Source of the DNA: Pseudomonadota bacterium | GTDB taxonomy: Bacteria > Pseudomonadota > Alphaproteobacteria > Rhizobiales > Rhizobiaceae | DNA: 64,000 bases | Reading direction: 5' to 3' | NCBI GenBank assembly: GCA_023451735.1 | Contig: JAEXYH010000057.1 | Coordinates: 1 to 64,000 of the forward strand | Part shown: positions 59,569 through 64,000 of the stretch, in pieces | How the letters are laid out: each line of letters starts with the position of its first letter | Numbering within the stretch: position 1 is the first letter of the stretch | Translations under genes and position numbers: made by a program | Notes under the pieces: model-generated | Seen by the model: the letters and a program-made list of their open reading frames with translations, nothing else | What the model was told of the DNA's origin: nothing | Database searches by the model: none

Positions 59569-61053
59569 CTACAGCGCATCACTATCGACCCAGACGCTGA
59601 CGCTGCCACCATTTGTGGGAAAGGAGGCCTTGCCTTCATCGCCGACCACGATCTGATCTTGATGATGGCCAAGGACATCGACATATGTCTTGCCAGCGTG
59701 CCCCCTGCCAAGATCCGCAATTTTCTCGCCGCCTTCACTATTCGACAGCACAACCACGCAACCGGGCGCAGCCTCGGTGCCGTGGCGGATAAAGCCGACG
59801 CAGTGCGGATCGTCGAAAAGTTCGGTCTGTGGCCCGTTAGCGAAGCGATTCCTGGCGTCGATGAGCGCCGGCAGGCATCCGATCGCGGGCATATCCACCG
59901 AGCGATGTTCACCGCCCTTGTCGTCCGTATAGCCTGCGCCGTAGAGGTCGGGGTAAAAAACACACGGCACGCCCTGTTCGCGCAAAAGGATCAGCGCGTA
60001 GGCAAGTGGCTTGAACCAGGGATCCACGGCTGCTTCAAGTGATTGAAGCGGCTGCGTGTCGTGATTGTCGACGATCGTCACGGCATGGTCGGGATGTACG
60101 GAAACAAGCGATCCGTCGAAGATCGTCCGCATGTCGAAATCGGCGCCAGCTTTCGACGCTTCATGGAAGCGATGATGGAGCGCCACATCAAAGACCGTCA
60201 GCTGGTGATCGACCAGATCGAGATAGCTCTTCAGCGTTCCCATGTCGGGATGCCAGTATTCTGCGACGACGAAGAGATCTTCCTTGACCGACTGGCGCAT
60301 ATGCCCGACCCAGTCGCGGAAAAACCAGGCGGGTATGTGCTTGGCGGCGTCGAGGCGGAAGCCATCAACGCGGACTTGCTCCGACAGCCAGCGGCCCCAA
60401 TATTTCAGTTCCTCGTAAACGGCCCTGTTGCGAAATTCGACATCGGCGCCCATGAGGTAGTCGAAATTGCCGAGTTCGTCGTCGACCTCGTCGTTCCATT
60501 CGCCTTCGCCATATTCATTGACCAGCCGGAACACGCCGCTCTCATCTGGATTTTCGACGACGTCGACACCGCTGAAGCATTTCTGGTCCCAGACAAACTT
60601 GGAATACGCCCCACCGCGGCCAGGAAAGGTGAACCGTGTATAGGCCAGCGCCTCGAATGCATCCTCGTCAATCTGTGTGCGGTCATCGGGATCGACCCGG
60701 CGAACGTGAACAGTCTCCTTCTCGTCGGCGCCCATCTTGTGATTGAACACGACATCATGGATCGCGCCGATGCCGTTCTCGTTGAGCACCCGGCAGGCAT
60801 GTTCGAGCGCGGCCTTGTCACCATACTTTGTTGCGACCGTACCTTTCTGCTCGAATTCACCGAGGTCAAAGAGATCGTAAGTGTCGTATCCAACGGAGAA
60901 CCCGCCGGCAGAACCCTTGTAAGCCGGAGGCAACCAGACATCCGTGATACCAATAGCCGCCAGGCTTTGCGCCTTCTCCGCCAACTCATTCCAAAGCATG
61001 CCTCCGTCTTGCGTATACCAGTGAAAGAATTGCAGCAGCGTGCGTCGAGACAT
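59569..61053 (-). CDS. Cytoplasmic alpha-amylase (GH13)
   Basis: A 494-residue GH13 alpha-amylase of the AmyS-like intracellular type. Conserved regions are DVVFNHKMG, the nucleophile Asp in VDGFRLDAAKHIP, the acid/base Glu in VVAEYW and VDNHDTQP. It begins MSRRTLLQFFHWYTQDGG with no signal peptide; the ATG at 61053 has GAGG six bases upstream. It cleaves alpha-1,4-glucans such as glycogen or maltodextrins inside the cell. It is upstream of malQ on the same strand with a 113-bp gap, so the two may form one glucan-degrading operon. Confidence 0.92.
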   Translation of the reverse strand: MSRRTLLQFFHWYTQDGGMLWNELAEKAQSLAAIGITDVWLPPAYKGSAGGFSVGYDTYDLFDLGEFEQKGTVATKYGDKAALEHACRVLNENGIGAIHDVVFNHKMGADEKETVHVRRVDPDDRTQIDEDAFEALAYTRFTFPGRGGAYSKFVWDQKCFSGVDVVENPDESGVFRLVNEYGEGEWNDEVDDELGNFDYLMGADVEFRNRAVYEELKYWGRWLSEQVRVDGFRLDAAKHIPAWFFRDWVGHMRQSVKEDLFVVAEYWHPDMGTLKSYLDLVDHQLTVFDVALHHRFHEASKAGADFDMRTIFDGSLVSVHPDHAVTIVDNHDTQPLQSLEAAVDPWFKPLAYALILLREQGVPCVFYPDLYGAGYTDDKGGEHRSVDMPAIGCLPALIDARNRFANGPQTELFDDPHCVGFIRHGTEAAPGCVVVLSNSEGGEKIADLGRGHAGKTYVDVLGHHQDQIVVGDEGKASFPTNGGSVSVWVDSDAL

Positions 61054-61464
61054 CGGGAACCTCGTTGATATGGCGCCACTCAACGACGGTCGCGATGTTT
61101 TGTTTCACAACCGCAGAAGCGGGAACGCATATTTTCGCGAGTTTAACATTTCGCCGGCAATGCATCTTTTAGGCGCCGACTTGATTGGTTGATAAGTCTG
61201 GGGCCGGCCTGATCAGCAAAAGAAATATCCGCCGGCTTCTGTAAGTCCTTTTCAGCCTGTCCTCGAGAACCCTTTATGGGGACCCCAGGATAAGCTCTGC
61301 ATCACGACCGGGATAGATTTTCTTGCTGGTCATTTATCCTTCGCACGCTACTGATCTGGCTGCGGCAGTTCGGCAACGTGTTGTGCCGCTGGCGCTTTTC
61401 GTCGCCATCTCGACCTTCGTGCGGATCCTTCGCGCGCAGTGCATTGGGCAAAGGCCTATTTCAT
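61054..61464. promoter_or_regulatory. Divergent intergenic region amylase / Mfd-like
   Basis: A 411-bp gap between divergent genes. The part next to the amylase (about 61120-61200) is relatively AT-rich and likely holds its promoter. The Mfd-like frame is open back to 61294, so part of this gap could be coding if an earlier non-ATG start is used. No other gene is seen. Confidence 0.4.
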
Positions 61465-64000
61465 ATGGCGGCCATTCACGCTCCGAGGCATCGCGATGTC
61501 GGTTCGAGCGGAAATGGCGGAACAAGCGGCGGCATTCTTTGTTTGCGCATAACGGCAGCATGCCGTGACACCAGGCGGGAACTCCAGTTGCGCGTCACCG
61601 AGTATAAAGCAACAAACCTTAGACAAACATCTTCTGACCAAGAGAAAGCACAGGCGCTCAAGGCACCAGCCGCCTTTATTGCGACACGCCTCGCCGCATG
61701 GCTTCGAACCGCGCCCGCTTCGCTTAGCTATGTTGCTCTGAGCGAGACTTCCGCGGACCGCATCGCGAGGTCGATCCGATGTTTGTTTCCGGCCATCGAC
61801 GTGGTCCTGCTGCCGCCATGGGACTGCCTGCCTTACGACCGTGTCCCGCCATCTAGGCAATGCATGGGACGGCGAATGGATGCTTTGAGAGTTTGGACCG
61901 AAACCTCCGTTCGTCCAAGGCTGCTGATCACGTCACTAGACGCCATGCTTCAGCGCATCCCTCCTCTGGACGTCATCGAAGGCGCTCGTCACGAATTGAC
62001 GGTTGGTAAGGTCTTCGACCGGGCTGCGTTCGAAATGTTTGTGCGTTCGACGGGCTATGCCCTCGAAGGGGTCGCTGATGAACCGGGCGAGCTTGCGATC
62101 CGCGACGAGGTGATCGACATCTTTCCCGCCGGCGGCACAGTCCCGATGCGGATCGTGCTCTCGGACAACGATCATGTCCTGGAACTCAGATCATACGACG
62201 CTGGAACTCAGAGAACGGACAAAATCCTCGAGTCCATCGTCTTCGGCCCGGCGTCCGAAGCGATTTTGACCGAAGTAGGCGTGGACAAAGACCGACCGTC
62301 CGACCGCATGGAGCAATCACTTCTTCGCCTGTATGACGCGATGCCTTCAGTCTTCGACATGCTTGGCCAGTCTCGGGTCGTCTTCGCACCGGAGGCAGAA
62401 GAACGCGTCGAACAATATCTCGAGTTCATCGATGATGCCCGTCAGACCCAGAATAAGTTCGGCGTTGGAGACGAACGGTCCTATCGCTCAATCTATCTCG
62501 ACCGCGCGGAATGGCGCGCGCAGCTTTCAAAGCTGTCATTGGCCGAACTCGACTTCACCGGTTGCGACACGCTACCGCGCGGCGAAGGCCATGATTCGCC
62601 GAGAGCCCAGATCGATGTGGCACTCAGCGGCTGGCAAAAGGGCCGAAGGGTTGCGATTGTGGGACGCGGTCGTCCACTCGACACCCTCAGCCGCCGGATC
62701 GCAAAGGCGGCACACCGCGAGCTCACGCTTGTCGGCGGATGGGAGGAAATCCTCACCGCGGGCGCAGGGTCGTTACTGAAGCTCGAATGCGAGATCGAGG
62801 GTAGCTTTATCGACAGGGTGGAAGACATTGTTCTGATCGCTGCTGGCGACGATACCACGGGCACGATGGCGGCCGGCCCGGTGTTGAGCGAGCCGGAGAT
62901 GCAGATCGGCGACGTGGTCGTTCACGAGGATCATGGGATTGGCCTCCTGGCGGATTTGGAACGCATCGACGTCGAGGGGGCGGCCCGTGACGCAGCCCGG
63001 CTAGAATATCGTGACGGCGCGTCCCTTCTTTTGCCGACGGAAGAATTCGGCAAACTCTGGCGGTATGGATCCGATCCGCACACCGTTACCCTGGATCGCC
63101 TTCATACGGATGCCTGGGAGAAGAAAAAAGCTCAAATCGCCAAGGATATCCGCTCTACTGCGCGCCAGTTAGCAAAAATCGCTAAAGACAGGCTTACGAC
63201 AAGAGCTGAGACCTTTACCCCGCCGCGCGCAGTCTATGGTCAATTCGTGCGCCGCTTTCCATATTCCGAGACGGCCGACCAGACGGCAGCCATCAAGGCC
63301 GTGATTGCCGACCTCGCTTCAGGCAAGGCGATGAACCGGCTGATCTGTGGTGATGTCGGTTTTGGCAAGACGGAGATCGCCCTGCGGGCCGCCGCAGCCG
63401 TAGCACTTTCCGGCGGCCAGGTTGTGGTCATCGCTCCGACGACCGTGTTAGCGCGCCAGCATTTCATGACGTTCGAGCGGCGTTTCGCGGAAACGGGCAT
63501 TGCCGTCGCGATGCTGTCGCGACTGGTCAAACCGGCTGCGGCCAAGCAGGTAAAAGCTGGTCTTGCCAATGGCGAGATCAGCATCGTTGTCGCAACGCAA
63601 TCGATCCTGGCAAAGGATGTTAGGTTTCTACGGCTTGGCCTGTTCATTGTTGACGAAGAGCATCGATTTGGGCTGAGGGACAAGCGGGCGATGAGCGCGC
63701 TTGCCGCCTCGCTGCACACTCTCACCATGTCTGCGACGCCCATCCCGCGCACGCTGCAATCTGCCATGGTGGGTATCCAGGACGTCAATCTCCTGACCAC
63801 CGCGCCCTCGAAACGCCGCCCCGTCCGGACATTTCTTACCGCTTTTGACCGTGCCGCAATGCGCGCGGCGCTGATGCGTGAGTTTCGCCGTGGAGGGCAG
63901 AGTTTTGTTGTCGTCCCGCGGATCGAGGATATCAATGAGATCGAGGCGACGATTGCGAAAATCGTTCCGGAACTGGAAATCCGCACCGCGCATGGCAAGA
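61465..64000 (+). CDS. Transcription-repair coupling factor (Mfd)-like protein, partial
   Basis: The first 845 residues of a protein that runs off the right edge. It shows the Mfd layout: a UvrB-like N-terminal part (LLPPWDCLPYDRVPPS, then MGRRMDAL and TSLDAMLQRIPP), the RNA-polymerase-interacting domain at about residues 482-493 (GDVVVHEDHGIG), and the helicase motor with Walker A Lys635 (GDVGFGKTE), DEEHRFG at about 730-736 and MSATPIPRTLQ. Canonical Mfd has nearly the same spacing. Details differ from housekeeping Mfd (for example VVATQSIL where IVIGTH is usual), so it may be a second, divergent copy. The ATG at 61465 is tentative, with AAAGG nine bases upstream. Confidence 0.85.
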   Translation, partial: MAAIHAPRHRDVGSSGNGGTSGGILCLRITAACRDTRRELQLRVTEYKATNLRQTSSDQEKAQALKAPAAFIATRLAAWLRTAPASLSYVALSETSADRIARSIRCLFPAIDVVLLPPWDCLPYDRVPPSRQCMGRRMDALRVWTETSVRPRLLITSLDAMLQRIPPLDVIEGARHELTVGKVFDRAAFEMFVRSTGYALEGVADEPGELAIRDEVIDIFPAGGTVPMRIVLSDNDHVLELRSYDAGTQRTDKILESIVFGPASEAILTEVGVDKDRPSDRMEQSLLRLYDAMPSVFDMLGQSRVVFAPEAEERVEQYLEFIDDARQTQNKFGVGDERSYRSIYLDRAEWRAQLSKLSLAELDFTGCDTLPRGEGHDSPRAQIDVALSGWQKGRRVAIVGRGRPLDTLSRRIAKAAHRELTLVGGWEEILTAGAGSLLKLECEIEGSFIDRVEDIVLIAAGDDTTGTMAAGPVLSEPEMQIGDVVVHEDHGIGLLADLERIDVEGAARDAARLEYRDGASLLLPTEEFGKLWRYGSDPHTVTLDRLHTDAWEKKKAQIAKDIRSTARQLAKIAKDRLTTRAETFTPPRAVYGQFVRRFPYSETADQTAAIKAVIADLASGKAMNRLICGDVGFGKTEIALRAAAAVALSGGQVVVIAPTTVLARQHFMTFERRFAETGIAVAMLSRLVKPAAAKQVKAGLANGEISIVVATQSILAKDVRFLRLGLFIVDEEHRFGLRDKRAMSALAASLHTLTMSATPIPRTLQSAMVGIQDVNLLTTAPSKRRPVRTFLTAFDRAAMRAALMREFRRGGQSFVVVPRIEDINEIEATIAKIVPELEIRTAHGK

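Noticed and set aside
1..64000. CRISPR arrays, tRNA/rRNA genes, insertion sequences, attachment sites
   Set aside because: Reading both strands showed no regularly spaced repeats, no cloverleaf-type sequence ending in the usual T-arm, and no transposase or integrase motifs. Faint tRNA-like or short IS remnants could be missed without a search.

Overview
The window reads as DNA from a Rhizobiales-type alphaproteobacterium (Rhizobium, Agrobacterium or Neorhizobium relatives are the best guess). The reasons are high GC with GC-rich third codon positions, very dense ABC importers for nitrogen compounds each paired with a LysR regulator, a DUF1127 micro-protein, and genes in overlapping ATGA/GTGA-type operons. 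No rRNA, tRNA, CRISPR array, integrase or intact insertion sequence was seen. It looks like a catabolic accessory segment of a chromosome or large replicon, with decayed gene fragments at several joints.

Layout. Positions 1-2000 are gene-poor, with a small cluster of short unknown genes (785-1561) and one more at 1797. From 2106 to 15626 lies catabolic module 1. On the minus strand it has a flavin monooxygenase, a RidA-like protein, a DUF1028 hydrolase-like protein and an aldo/keto reductase. Divergent from these are a LysR regulator, a cytosolic GH3 glucosidase, an M20 deacylase, a spermidine/putrescine-type ABC importer (binding protein, fused double permease, ATPase) and a nucleoside hydrolase. 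From 15764 to 20688 (minus strand) is a sulfonate-type operon: binding protein, ATPase, permease, D-2-hydroxyacid dehydrogenase and an LLM-class flavin monooxygenase. From 21132 to 31534 is module 2: a second flavin monooxygenase, a DsbA/HCCA-isomerase-like protein, an unusual M19 dipeptidase-like protein, a second PotDABC-type importer, a type-B carboxylesterase and a LysR regulator, followed by a convergent nitroreductase.

From 32869 to 45197 is a branched-chain/amide-type importer (livKHMGF) followed by an aminotransferase, a LysR regulator, HyuA and HyuB (hydantoinase/oxoprolinase family), an SDR dehydrogenase and an HpcH/HpaI aldolase. Together they could import a cyclic amide or amino-acid derivative, open the ring, transaminate it and cleave the carbon chain. 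A 38-nt DNA element is repeated in front of livK and hyuA, which suggests the two transcription units are controlled together. Remnants of a gluconate 5-dehydrogenase and an FMN-dependent alpha-hydroxy-acid dehydrogenase lie at 45207-45711. A molybdenum aldehyde oxidoreductase (paoABC, 46103-49896) follows, then a 43-codon Cys-rich micro-ORF enclosed by two strong hairpins, then an isochorismatase-type hydrolase.

From 50723 to 52397 is gene-poor apart from a two-gene operon of small proteins. An RND efflux pair (52398-56773) is followed by a fragment of a sugar ABC ATPase. The right end carries alpha-glucan enzymes (malQ with an extra C-terminal membrane domain, and a GH13 alpha-amylase) on the minus strand. 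Divergent from them is the first 845 codons of an Mfd-like transcription-repair coupling factor that runs off the window.

Common theme (inference): uptake plus step-by-step deconjugation of plant- or soil-derived nitrogenous compounds. The two spermidine-type importers each sit with an FMO, hydrolases acting on glycosidic, amide or ester bonds, and a LysR regulator, so they look like parallel modules for different conjugates.
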